A stretch of 64,000 bases of DNA from Hericium rajendrae. Taxonomy: Eukaryota; Basidiomycota; Agaricomycetes; Russulales; Hericiaceae. This document shows positions 11,703 through 21,772 of this stretch, piece after piece. The notes below the pieces were generated by a model. That model made no database searches and was not told the origin of the DNA. It saw nothing but the letters and a program-made list of their open reading frames with translations. The first letter of the stretch is position 1, and each line of letters begins with the position of its first letter. The stretch lies in NCBI GenBank assembly GCA_033439255.1, contig CM065888.1, positions 806,001 to 870,000 of the forward strand. The letters are read 5' to 3'. Both the position numbers and the translations under genes were made by a program.

Positions 11703-12150
11703 GGATCTGAAGAAGCAAATAATGTTATTGGTATGTAGGATATGAGGGCTATCCCTGTGGATCATTTGTAGCCTTGGTTAGTGGAGCGTCGCAAAGAAAT
11801 GCTTGTATCTCTGCTCGAAAATTAATCTTTTAGATCGAATGCCGAAGACACGGAAGCCACTTTGCTCGAAGCCAGATAAGCATAGCGACAAAACGCTCAT
11901 CGTATTTCGCCCACAGAATGATATGCTCCGTCAAGATACACCAAGCGATAACCCGATAATGTGTACATATGATTATAGCGTCCATTCCCAACCGCAGCAC
12001 ACCAATTCCATATTCCTGTTATTCTTCCGACAAGCGATAGACCTAACAACACTCCTCTTGTACGACTGATCCTCTAGAAGCCACCACTAATTAAAAGATG
12101 AAGACCATCAGCAACGCGCACGACAAAGAACGAAGCCGGTTTCGCGCGAC
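11703..12150. other. intergenic, convergent 3' regions
   Basis: About 450 bases between the 3' ends of the dioxygenase and the repeat protein. It has AT-rich stretches and no gene. Confidence 0.4.
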
Positions 12151-13007
12151 TTACCCGCCAAACTTCTTCAGCCCCTCCCTCAATCCCTCGCCAATCTTAT
12201 CGGCCGTGCTGGTGTCCTGCGCAACCAAACACCTCAGTACATCGCTCAAAAAAGCAGCCGAAAACGACGCACCAGGTTGTAGCCCGCCTTCTGCGCCGCA
12301 TAGGACACGCCCTTGTCGACCCAATCCGCGCCGCCCGAGCCGGAGTTGGAGTTGGAGTTAGAGTTGGCGTTGGCGTCGCGCGCTCCGCCGCCGAAAGAGC
12401 TCGAGTCGTTGTTGCCCGAGTCGTAGCTGCTGTCATTGTTGTCGCGCTTCGACGAGCCGTAGGCATCGTTGCCCGAGGAACGGTTGTTGTCGTTCTTTGA
12501 GCCGTAGCTGTCGTTGCCCGACGAGCCGTAGCTGTTGTCGTTCTTTGAGCCGTAGCTGTCGTTGCCCGACGAGCCGTAGCTGTTGTCGTTCTTCGACGAG
12601 CCGTAGTTGTTGTCGTTCTTCGAGCCGTAGCTGTCGTTGCCCGATGAGCCGTAGCTGCTGTCGTTGTCATCGCGCTTCGACGAGCCGTAGGTGTCGTTGC
12701 CCGAGGAGCGGTTGTTGTTATCGTTCTTCGAGCCATAGCTGTCGTTGCCCGACGATCCGTAGTTGTTATCGTTGTTGGACGAACCGTAGCTGTTGTCGTT
12801 CTTCGACGTCCCGAGGTTGCTGTCGCCCCGGCCTCCTCCGCCATAGCCGCTATCGTTGTTCGACCCTCCGAACGACGCGCTGTTGTCGTTCCCGTCCCTT
12901 CCACCACCATACGAGTTGTTGTTCCCGCCTGAGCCGTAAGAGTCGTTGTTCCTGCCCGAGCCGTACGAGTCGTTGTTAGACGAGTCGCGGTCCTGGTTGT
13001 AAGACAT
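12151..13007 (-). CDS. low-complexity Ser/Gly/Asn/Asp/Tyr repeat protein
   Basis: The protein starts MSYNQDRDSSNNDSYGSG and consists mainly of imperfect repeats built on SSGNDSYGSKNDN and YGSSKRDDND, about 220 residues long, with almost no hydrophobic residues except tyrosine. A conserved-looking C-terminal module follows: DWVDKGVSYAAQKAGYNL joined across an intron (donor GTGCGTCG, acceptor TTGCGCAG) to DTSTADKIGEGLREGLKKFG. Similar DK-x-x-x-YA-x-KKAGY-x-x-x-x-x-TADKI tails occur in fungal proteins of unknown function. There is no signal peptide. Tyr/Asn/Ser-rich disordered domains often phase-separate, but that is inference. The DNA under the repeats is itself a minisatellite, so length polymorphism is likely. 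Confidence 0.75.
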
Positions 13008-13111
13008 GACGATGACGATGAAGAGGGGTAGAAGACGAGTGCGAATGGGTTATCTGTGTGAGAAGAGCTGCTCGATGAGATGCCTTGTCCATTGTCGTAA
13101 AAAGACGCGGT

Positions 13112-13117
13112 CTTATA
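13112..13117 (-). promoter_or_regulatory. TATA-like box of repeat protein
   Basis: TATAAG on the minus strand, about 105 bases upstream of the ATG at 13007. Confidence 0.35.
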
Positions 13118-13119
13118 TG

Positions 13120-16108
13120 TAAATTGGAATGCACAGGAACAAGCCAAAGGACTGCCGTTCCAGTTCCGAGGACTGGAATGACGTGTTGCATGGAAGGCCC
13201 AGCATCATGCATATGCAGGTGTCAATCTTTCAGGACGGGATCATGGCACCGTCATTCCCCGAGCGCATCTAATCCAATCCATCCCAATCAGGTCAGTTTT
13301 TACAATTTGCATGAAAATCGCCAGTCCCATTTCAGGGCAGATCCGATGGGATGAGCGCATGCTGGAGTCGGACGTACCGCCACGCACCATCTCTCGGGCC
13401 TATCAACGGCCCCCCGAAGCTGCCACAGTCCGAAGGGCGGATATCCGCAAGCGGTCGACCCAAAACTGCAACGATGGAGCCCGAGGGCGATACAGTGGAC
13501 CAAAATAGCCTGCACCACAACGAGGGCTATGACGAGGCGATGACGAATCTGCACTCACTTTGCGAGGAAATCATGGCGAGGAATAGAAGTCGCCCGGGAT
13601 AGCGTGGTCGTTGCGCCGACAAAGGAACGGAAACACAGCATTGATGTAGACATCCGCATGAACGCTATCCCGAGTCCCGTAATGCAAAAACCAAAGTCGG
13701 CATCTTGCATAGACTTGATGCAAGCTATCCGGTATGCAAGTGTCGTATTCGAAGACATCCGTGACGGACGGACGTAGAAGAGCGCGATGGTGGAAGGAAG
13801 GAAGGAAGGAAGTGTATTCCGCAGCGGTCCCATGGCGGAACAAAGCGGTGGTGCGTACTACGTAGTCAGGTACAAGGCTACGCTACGCACACTCAAATCA
13901 TGTAACTACTTTGATCACTACCCAGGATGATGAGTCGAGCTCGAAAAAGACCGAGACAGACAGTATGTACAGTGCAGAACTAAGCAGAGTAAGAAAACAG
14001 ACCTGGGGAAAAACCCACACTGGGAAAACCTAGTCGGAAAAACCGCAGTTGTGGGAAAACCAGGCAAAAATGATCATCACTGGGTAATGTCCTATAGAAA
14101 CACGAAATGAGTGCGAAGGACTGGAGACCAGTCGTAAGGCAGCAACGCATGAAAGACGCCGTCTGTGCAGACACCATGGTGTGGGCAACAGAGAACATCA
14201 AGGAGTCGCAGATAATAAATCCCCGGCAGAGCACGGGAGTCGTCGTATGAACGCCAGGCCCAAAACGGGGTGCAGGCGAGAACACGGGTGACATGGACCC
14301 CCGATCAATGCATAGGCCGGGCAAAAACGGTGTGGAAAGAGAACAGTATTGAGGAAGGAACACAATGCAGGCCAACAGAGCCACTCAGCTACAAGGAATA
14401 GAGCTAGCAACAGGAGGTAGGACTGGCAACAGGGCGGCAGAGGGAAAAGGGGCGGGCCGCGCTACGCACGAGGCATGAACGTCACATAAACATCCCCGGC
14501 ATGCAGGCTTGGCACGATAGAGAGGGGGAAAGCGAAGCATGGCGGCGAGTAGAGTGCTGCACGATGCAGAGCAAGGGATGCCTGACGCACAGCGCCGGGC
14601 ACGCAGGTGACTAGAGGGTGAATGAGCATGAGCCATGTACCTAAGATGGCATACTCGGGACAGGATCAATCCAGTGGGCAGGCAGGCACCGTGCATGCAG
14701 CTAACGGGGAGCGACGACAGGCCAACCGATCAATGCACCGGCATCCCGTGTGTAAAGCGTCGAGGCAGAGAAACGGGGGGGGACGGAGATGGGATGCGGG
14801 CAACATCGCGGGCCACAGGGACCCCCGGTAGAGTTAGCGACAGGGAGGAGAACAAGCAGCATAGCGACAGGGGGCAGAAAATAAGGCTGCACATGGTTGG
14901 AGGGCGCGATGCAGGAATTGAACAGCAGAGCGACGGGGGTCGCACAGCGGACGAAGCGCCTGGATTACATAAGCGGCCTCGGCGCGCAGCGGACAAAAAT
15001 GAGTGCACAGGGCGGAGGGGCGGGAGCGAGCGACGCAGCGCAGTGGCGGTCACGCGCAGGGTGCCTAGGCGAGGAGAGGGAGAACAGCGACGGGCAGAAG
15101 GGCTACGGGCAATGCAGCGACGCAGCACACGGAGAGAGAAAACAGAACGTATGCACCGAGCCATACGGCATCCGGCGTGCATGCTACGAAAGACGAGGCT
15201 GGTGCACCGAGCCACACGGCATCCGGCGTGCACACAGCGAAAGGCGAGCGACGGACAGACCAGTCAACCGATGCACCGAGCCACATGGCATCCGGCGTGC
15301 AGCGTCAGGGCGTCGTCGAGCCGGACTGCGACTCGAACAGATGATATATGTAGCGACGACGCACCAGTGGACCCGTCCTCGACAACGACGACAATGACAA
15401 CGCCCACCACGACGACGAGCTTGACGTTGGGCTTGACATCCTTCAGCTGCGTGAGATTGCTCAAAAAGTAGGATTCGACAGGCATTTGAGGAGCACCATA
15501 TTAGCTGCCGCGGCGAGTTGCAAGTTGGAGGAACCTAGACACCATACACACGGTCAGGCTGACGTTCGGGGTATCGCTGTGAACGAGTTTCCTGCACGGT
15601 GCCTGAAAATGTAACACATGACTGTAAGACCAGATTGACATTGAATATTCCAGGGGCAATAGTGGCGGAGTATGCGGAAGATATGAAGTCGAGAGCCCAA
15701 ATGTACAGCCATCCAGAGGTAAATGACGATGGCACAGGTTTCCGGAGTTTGTCTTAGCGGATTGGCATCGGCCTTCCATGCAAGAAAGAGATGGAAGGCG
15801 ATTATTCGCTAAACGCTTCAGTACTAGCGCGAGCGCGAAAGCAAGGCGGAAAGATAATCATCGTATCGCAGATGATTGCGGAGAGGAGGGAGCTAACGCA
15901 TCGAAGATGGTCTGTGATGGTTCATAACAGAGCTCGAGTCGATCCAGAAAAGGTGGTTGGTGTTATGGTGGGCCGGCTCGGGCCTTTGATTACAGGCACT
16001 TGCACTGTTATAGATGGGGTTTCCTAGAAGAGGGCCAGCAAGTAGATAATCCGGCGTGAGTAGTCCCGTGGAGGCCCGTCAAACGTTTCTCGGGAAAACA
16101 TCAACGGT
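13120..16108. other. long non-coding, purine-rich region
   Basis: Nearly 3 kb without a gene I can support. From about 13950 to 15350 the plus strand is strikingly rich in G and A, with recurring GGGAAAAACC-like and CAGCGACGGG-like phrases. A (GGAA)n run lies near 13795, and a triplet-rich patch (GAC/ACG) near 15378-15420. Open frames here are made by composition bias. Confidence 0.45.
15152..15301. repeat. three 30-bp direct repeats with palindromic ends
   Basis: Near-identical 30-bp units occur at 15152-15181, 15203-15232 and 15272-15301. Each begins TGCACCGAGCCA and ends GGCATCCGGCGTGCA, with one or two differences in the middle. The ends TGCAC and GTGCA are inverted. The gaps are 21 and 39 bases and are themselves partly similar. 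A weaker, shorter relative is near 14730. No associated genes. Confidence 0.75.
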
Positions 16109-17620
16109 TCATGATTGCATCCTCTGTCTGATGGAGTGTGCGATTTCCTCATATACGCCCTCAATGTGGCTAAGATACTCATCGGAGTTCTGATCTCTTG
16201 CATTTCCAGGCGGGACATCGAGCGTGAACGACGGCGCATAGGCAGGAAATGCACCATGATCGGGAATGGGAGTCTCCAAAGAAAGCTCTTCCCCACGCTG
16301 TGCAGAGAAGACAGTTCAGATGCATGGAACTACACAGCTGAGATCGTACCGTTATGGATGTGAGATACGCCCATGCTCTAGCTGCATTGGGAGAATTGTA
16401 GCCACCTGCGGGGCGTCAGCAACATCGAACAAGGCGCCATCGTGCTTCGTACCTCCGCCCAGTAGCAAGATCTTGTGATTCCAGTCGTTGACGACTCGCT
16501 TGATGCACCAGCCCATGCCGCCCTCGCCCCCGATCGCCCAGTTCCAGACTTTGCAAGGGTCGCCGGCAAGTCCGTCCACACCGCATTGAATCACCACGTA
16601 GTCGGGATTGAAAGCTGCCTTGACCTTCTCGACGACGGAGACCCAGACCCGCACGAAAGTTGCGAAGGAGGCGCCTGCGAGCAATGGGACTGCGAGTGTA
16701 AATGGGTCAAAAGAGGGATCAGACGGATCGGGGAGCGCGGCAAGGTTTGAGACAGGAAAGAATCCTGGTGCTGCATGGTGGATGGATAGCGTCAGAATCT
16801 GAGGTGCGCTGGAAGATGCTGACGACGGCGTGTGGAAAGCGGCGGATACTGCATCTGACAAGTGCAGATCGACATCGAGATACATGATACGAGGCTTGCG
16901 TGGACTGTCAAGTCCCGATGCGGGCGGCGGGCAGGGTGCACGCTTGAGATAGAGCAAGGCGAGAATGCAATCATTCACATAGCAAAATCCAGACGCGTGT
17001 GACTTGTGTGCGTGATGCCTGCATAGGCATGCATATTAAGACGTTCATAATTTAGGAAGCACTGACCTGCCTCCGTCCCAGCAAATACTGATATCCTTTT
17101 CGTCCCGCGCGAGGGCCTGGGCGCCTGCCAGCGTAGCTCCCGCTATAGCTCGTACATATTCAGATAGACCAGGAAAAGGCGGACAATCCTACGAAGTGTA
17201 TCAGAATAAGGTCCAATATTTGCGTGCACCATAAAATGGAATGGTACTCACGTCTTCTAAGCCGAATAATTCACTGGACTCGACGCGCGACGCATCCTCG
17301 TCCTCCTCATGAGACGTGAGTAAAAACTCGACATAGTCTTTGCTGTGATATGTCAATAGCTCCTTTTCTGTGGCGAGAGTCGGCCTCAACAGCTCTAACG
17401 TAACATCAGCAGAGAAAGTAGGGCGGAGTAGACCAAGAGACATCATGAGTGAATGGACTAGAATAGCACGATTTCGATTGGATGGGAGGAGTGATGAAAC
17501 CTGGAAGGATGTTTGCATGATTTAGCCGTAGATGTGGATATAATAGTGTACCTTAGCCAACCGCTCTGAAGCAACATAGGCTACGCGACGGCGAGTAGTG
17601 TTAGACTGCGGAGGATCCAT
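16109..17620 (-). CDS. class I histone deacetylase (Hos1/HDAC8-like)
   Basis: Zn-dependent lysine deacetylase, probably nuclear. The start is MDPPQSNTTRRRVAYVASER. Exons then give LLTYHSKDYVEFLL, the tandem histidines in RHHAHKSHASGFCYVND, the metal site YLDVDLHLSDAVS, CGVDGLAGDP with the third metal-binding aspartate, LLLGGGGYNSPNAARAWAYL with the catalytic tyrosine (split by an intron, donor GTACGAAG, acceptor CCGCAG), and IPDHGAFPAYAPSFTLDV, ending QRMQS. The length of about 400 residues and the short tail fit HDAC8/Hos1. The usual DxDxHHGDGV is DVDLHLSDAV here: the metal ligands are kept but the HG and second G are changed. Activity may therefore be altered. Confidence 0.88.
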
Positions 17621-18009
17621 CGACTTGAGTGATCCCCTGGTCGTCCGACCTCGTCAAACACCCAGAAATGGCTTGATACTAGTAACTAGTAGCAGAAGAC
17701 ACAATGCTCGTCAACAATTGAGTCTTAGAAGGCGTGTGTTGTGCTGACTAGGCGCAAGGTAAGTAGCGGACAAAGTACCAGGAGAGTGACTGAGGAGAAA
17801 TCGGGTCGGCGCTAAGCAGCGGCGAACTTCAGGATGTTTGGCGCCCATGCTTGATGAACATCTGATATCTCGACATTTCGACATAGATAGCTCTACATCA
17901 CGACATATGTACGCAAGGCTGAACGCTACATAGGAATAATGCTAGAAGAACATTACGAGTTTGACCTATTGCTGAGACGAAAACTAAAGAATGCTATTTA
18001 TATGGTACA
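17621..18009. other. intergenic, no gene seen
   Basis: About 390 bases, head-to-tail between the HDAC 5' end and the 3' end of the next minus-strand gene. Confidence 0.35.
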
Positions 18010-19257
18010 TTATTTTACAGTATGATCTGCTCCCAATGCCAGACCAGCGCACAGCGCTGAGACATGGTATACTAGAAGGCAAAATAAGTCATAAGTAGAA
18101 TGCAGTGCATAAAGCCGTTGTGATACCCTGGTATATGGTTAGAGAAGGCACGGAAGAAGAACTCTGAGTCCTGAAGTGAACGGGTATCGGCGGGTATCAA
18201 GATGCACATAACAGGCAAAAAAGAATAACGAATAGAGATAACAAAACGACTCACAGCCCACCATTGCGGACGCCCTGCGCACCAGCAGTCAGCGGGATGG
18301 TCCCAGCCGGGGAGGTGCAAAGCATCCACACGAGCTGCGCAACCTCCAAAAACTCCACGAGGATGCTCAAGGCGTCCACGACATCGGTGGTCGGTGCACC
18401 GAGGAGGAGCGCGTAGGAGCGCTGCCGAGGCTCTGCAACGGCAGATCCTGCGACGGGCATGGCACGCACGGTCGGCCGGGACTGGCGCGTCTCATGCAAT
18501 CCAGGACACGGGGACGGGTTGCCCGGTGACGCTTGGGCGGGGACAGCAGTGAAATGGGGCTGCTTTCCGTAAAGAGGCTGCGCTGGCGGGCGGGGTGAAC
18601 GTGACGCCGGGGAAGGGTCGGTGGCTCTGCGGGCGCGCACAGCCTGGCGCGCACAGAGGAGCGGAGGAGGGAGAGACGCGCTCCTCGCTGGGTGCTGGAG
18701 CGGCTGCACAGCCTGCGCACAGACCCAGTGTCCCGTCGATGCCGGGGGCGGGAGAGACCTGCTTCTCCTATGGTTCTCGAGGCGGCGCGCGAGCGCTAGC
18801 TTCGCGTTCTCCACCGCTATGCGATACAAATAGGTTGTCAATGCATAGGTGGGAGAGGGTGTGAAGGGAATCACGTACAGATGTGGGACGTGAAGTTGCG
18901 GAGACCGTCCATCGAGCACAGCTCGCGTAAAACGTGGGGTTGCTTCCACTGGACGGCTTGGGCCCGGGCCTCCACTGAGCGGAGCCTTGTTCGAGCGTGG
19001 ACGATGTGACACATGGCCTGCCGATGCATCTGCATCTCAGTACCCTGGCGGTCGATGACCCGTCCCTGCGCGAGGACGCGCATACGGTCCCGCGTGCGGG
19101 ACTCGACGCTGTTCAAGCTGGTCGACAGATGCTTGACAGCATTCTTGATGCTGGTAGCGATGTCTGTGAGGTTGAGCGAAAGGCTGACGACCTAGGAGTG
19201 AGAAGTGACACATCAAAAGATTGCAGAAAGAACGTACCACTGAAAGAATGGAAACAT
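18010..19257 (-). CDS. unknown protein, copy 1 of an inverted paralogue pair
   Basis: Not a family I recognise. Exon 1 reads MFPFFQ (ATG at 19257). After an intron (donor GTACGT) comes LSLNLTDIATSIKNAVKHL and a helical, Arg/Gln-rich stretch (RMRVLAQGRVIDRQGTEMQM, LRELCSMDGLRNFTSH). A proline-rich disordered middle follows, then a conserved segment DALSILVEFLEVAQLVWMLC near the C-terminus. A last exon to 18010 (acceptor TATACCAG) keeps the frame open and ends ALGADHTVK; without it the protein ends at 18251. The same sequence, splice positions and 3' flank recur in opposite orientation at 28.8-30.1 kb. Conservation of hydrophobic segments between diverged copies argues that this was a real gene. 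Confidence 0.55.
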
Positions 19258-20790
19258 GGCTGCGCTATCCTTGGCGATGGCGGTGGCACTGAATAATATG
19301 ATAGAAGTTGCGGGGAGTTCAACAGCTCTGCTGGTCTTGGTTGAGCAGCAGTCGGCATCGTATGATTTATACCAGACAGAGTCGAGCCTGGACAGTCATG
19401 ACGAAGAAGATCCTGTATTCTGACTCTGTAGCGTGTCGTGCGCGTGCAAACCACACACCGTTTGGTGGCGCATTCTCGCTCAAGGTCGCAGTGTTCCGGT
19501 GTCGTTTCTGCGGCTGCGAAGCACTATTTGGGTATATTTCCCTGTGGCCAAGAGATGATGCAGCCGCATATGGCGCAAGGACTGCTGCGCGAACAAGAGC
19601 CTGGAGGACGGTGCAACAAGCTCCACAGCCAGTGGGGCATGTGGTATACCGGATACCCAGGAGGTGATGGCGCTGCGGCGGAGCGCAGGAGTGTTATGTT
19701 GAAACGTCGAGCGTTGAGTCAGACAATTCAGCGAGAGCACGGAGTTTGATTTCCGGCCTCGTCACACCGAGCCAAATTAGTCCTGAAGTCACAGCTCAGA
19801 TGTCATCACCGTGATTGTAAGAGTGAAGAATATGAGCGTCTCTTCGAGCCTGGTGGACGGATGCGAGCAAGATCCTTCTCTTGAGAGAATACCAGGGCCT
19901 CCAATGACGCAAAGAACCAAGCTGAAGAAGCGGAAGCTCACAATAAACGCTTAAGTCCGCGAGCGCCGAGGTCAATGAAGATATCGCCTCGCGGGCAACG
20001 CGTCCTTGGAAGCTCATGCCGAAATTAAGCTCTGATCTTCGAGCGCAACCTCCGGGAAGTATCAACGATTGGCATGATGTCAAGAATCCACGAGGAATGC
20101 GCATCAACCACGCGCGAGCAGCACGCCTGATTAACAGCCCCAGGCGCGAAAGGAGAAAACGCTGTCACCGGCATAGAGGCGTCGTTGGGCATAGGCTCGC
20201 CTCATCCGTCCAAGTCAGGGATGAGCAGGCATTGCCACGAACAGCCAGGAGCCCGGACTGGCAGCATGCGCGTCGGTGGCACCATAGGCGGTGACTTACG
20301 TGGGCCTTAAGCTCCATAGGGCTGCGAGTAGATTGGGACATGCAGAGATCGGAATGCGACGCCGAGGCGAGTGCCGGGACATGCTGCAGGCGAGTGTTCC
20401 TGCGACGAGAGGGCGGGGCTGCGTATGCCCCGCATCGGGCCATCGTTATGGTGATTGTCGGAGAGCGCAAAGGGCGGAGGACGAGACACTGTCACGACAT
20501 TAGTTGTGCGGAAACGCATTCCGACCAATGACAAAGGCAGAAAGTCGGGTTCAGAAGCCACGAGGCGAAGGGCGCTTGCACCGGGCGAACAGCAGCAAAA
20601 GGCGTACCAGTCTCCAGGCAGGCCTCAAGATACTGAGGTCGTAAGCCGTTCGCGGCTTGCTGCAGCCTGATATCCTGTAAATAAAACATAGAACGTGAAG
20701 AACTTTATATGGAAAGATACATCACGATTTACCTGGCTGTCGGAATTGGTTCGAGACGCCTTTTCTCGACTTGTACAGTCCTTGGCGCTG
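19258..20790. other. intergenic; upstream part duplicated at 28.45-28.8 kb
   Basis: The first 350 bases or so, upstream of copy 1, are recognisably similar to the region upstream of copy 2 (for example the shared antisense text with AVFR and FC). The rest has only short unconserved frames. Confidence 0.35.
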
Positions 20791-20799
20791 CACTGGGCG

Positions 20800-21070
20800 G
20801 GACTAATGAGGGTCGGAGTTTTTACAAGCTTGGTTTCCGTCATGATGATGGTGACTCGGAGGATCGACGCAAGAATTGGAGGCGCGCGTCGGGCGGCGGT
20901 CGGACGCCATGTCCGGATGCCAGGATGTCGGGATTGACTCATGATCGCGCCCCTTCCAACACTCCAAGTCTATCGGCGTGAAGTACTGACTGCCGCTTCC
21001 AATTGACACATCCGACACCTCCAGCATCCCAGCAGTCCATCTGTGTGTGCGCGCCGTAAGCAGCAGACTG
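20800..21070 (-). pseudogene. 3'-end fragment related to gene at 30.4-31.4 kb
   Basis: The minus strand at about 20940-21010 reads YFTPIDLECW preceded by VSDVS, matching HFTPMDLEYLEAV and MDEVSGVW at the C-terminus of the phosphatase-like gene near 30.5 kb. The nucleotide similarity is clear over about 70 bases, then fades. It appears to be a decayed partial copy. Confidence 0.45.
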
Positions 21071-21079
21071 CAATGGCCA

Positions 21080-21772
21080 CCGGACGATCCTGGCTCTTCC
21101 TGGCCTGGCGCCCGAAGATCCAGTATGTAATAACGTCTCTTAGCTAACAATAAATCTCCGCCCCGTCTTCGAGGGACCGTATTCGTGCACAAATGAAGCC
21201 TTGGAAGGCCTTGCACACTTGAGCTGCCCATCGAGCACGACAGAAGCTCAGGAAGCCCAAGCGCGCCCGGTTCCGCGCACGACGCAGCACCAACTCACTC
21301 TCACTCACCAACAACTCACACCACCATCACCCCAACACACAGCTTATATCACCGCCCAAAGGCAAGGTCCGAGTGCATCCAATAACGAGCGTAGGAGCGC
21401 TAGCGTGCGCGACAATCAGAGTCCTAAACAAAAGCTGTACCGCAGAAACAGAAAGGGAGTAACGGAACAGGGGTGAGGGGGAAGAGGAGAGGAATGTAAG
21501 AATGCAATGCACGACCAGTGTCCTTAGAAAACAAAAACAGACATGCGGTATCGTAGCGTATCCAACAGGCGAGGGGGGTGCGTGCACAGCGGCGGGGAAG
21601 CGGGAGCGGATATCGACATATTGGGAACACGATCGGGGATAGGGGCAGTACGGGGGGCGGGTATAGCGACACGACGGCGGCGCAGCTACTCATGAACAGA
21701 ACCATCAAGAGCACCACACGTCTTCGAAAAGCAGAAACGGAACATACGATCCTCAACTCGCTCGTCGCACAC
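21080..21772. other. intergenic, no gene seen
   Basis: About 700 bases at the 3' side of the oxidase, with a CACTCACCAACAACTCACAC-type repeat patch near 21290-21330. Confidence 0.35.

Noticed and set aside
15152-15301. CRISPR-like array
   Set aside because: Only three repeats, uneven and partly similar gaps, no cas genes, and the genome is eukaryotic.
14635-15471. 278-codon open frame on the plus strand
   Set aside because: Lies over the purine-rich repeat DNA; composition-driven, no domain.
15264-15485. Possible Pot1 OB-fold start (LTQLKDVKPNVKL)
   Set aside because: The following sequence is a valine run from a triplet-rich patch, and no further OB-fold sequence is found.
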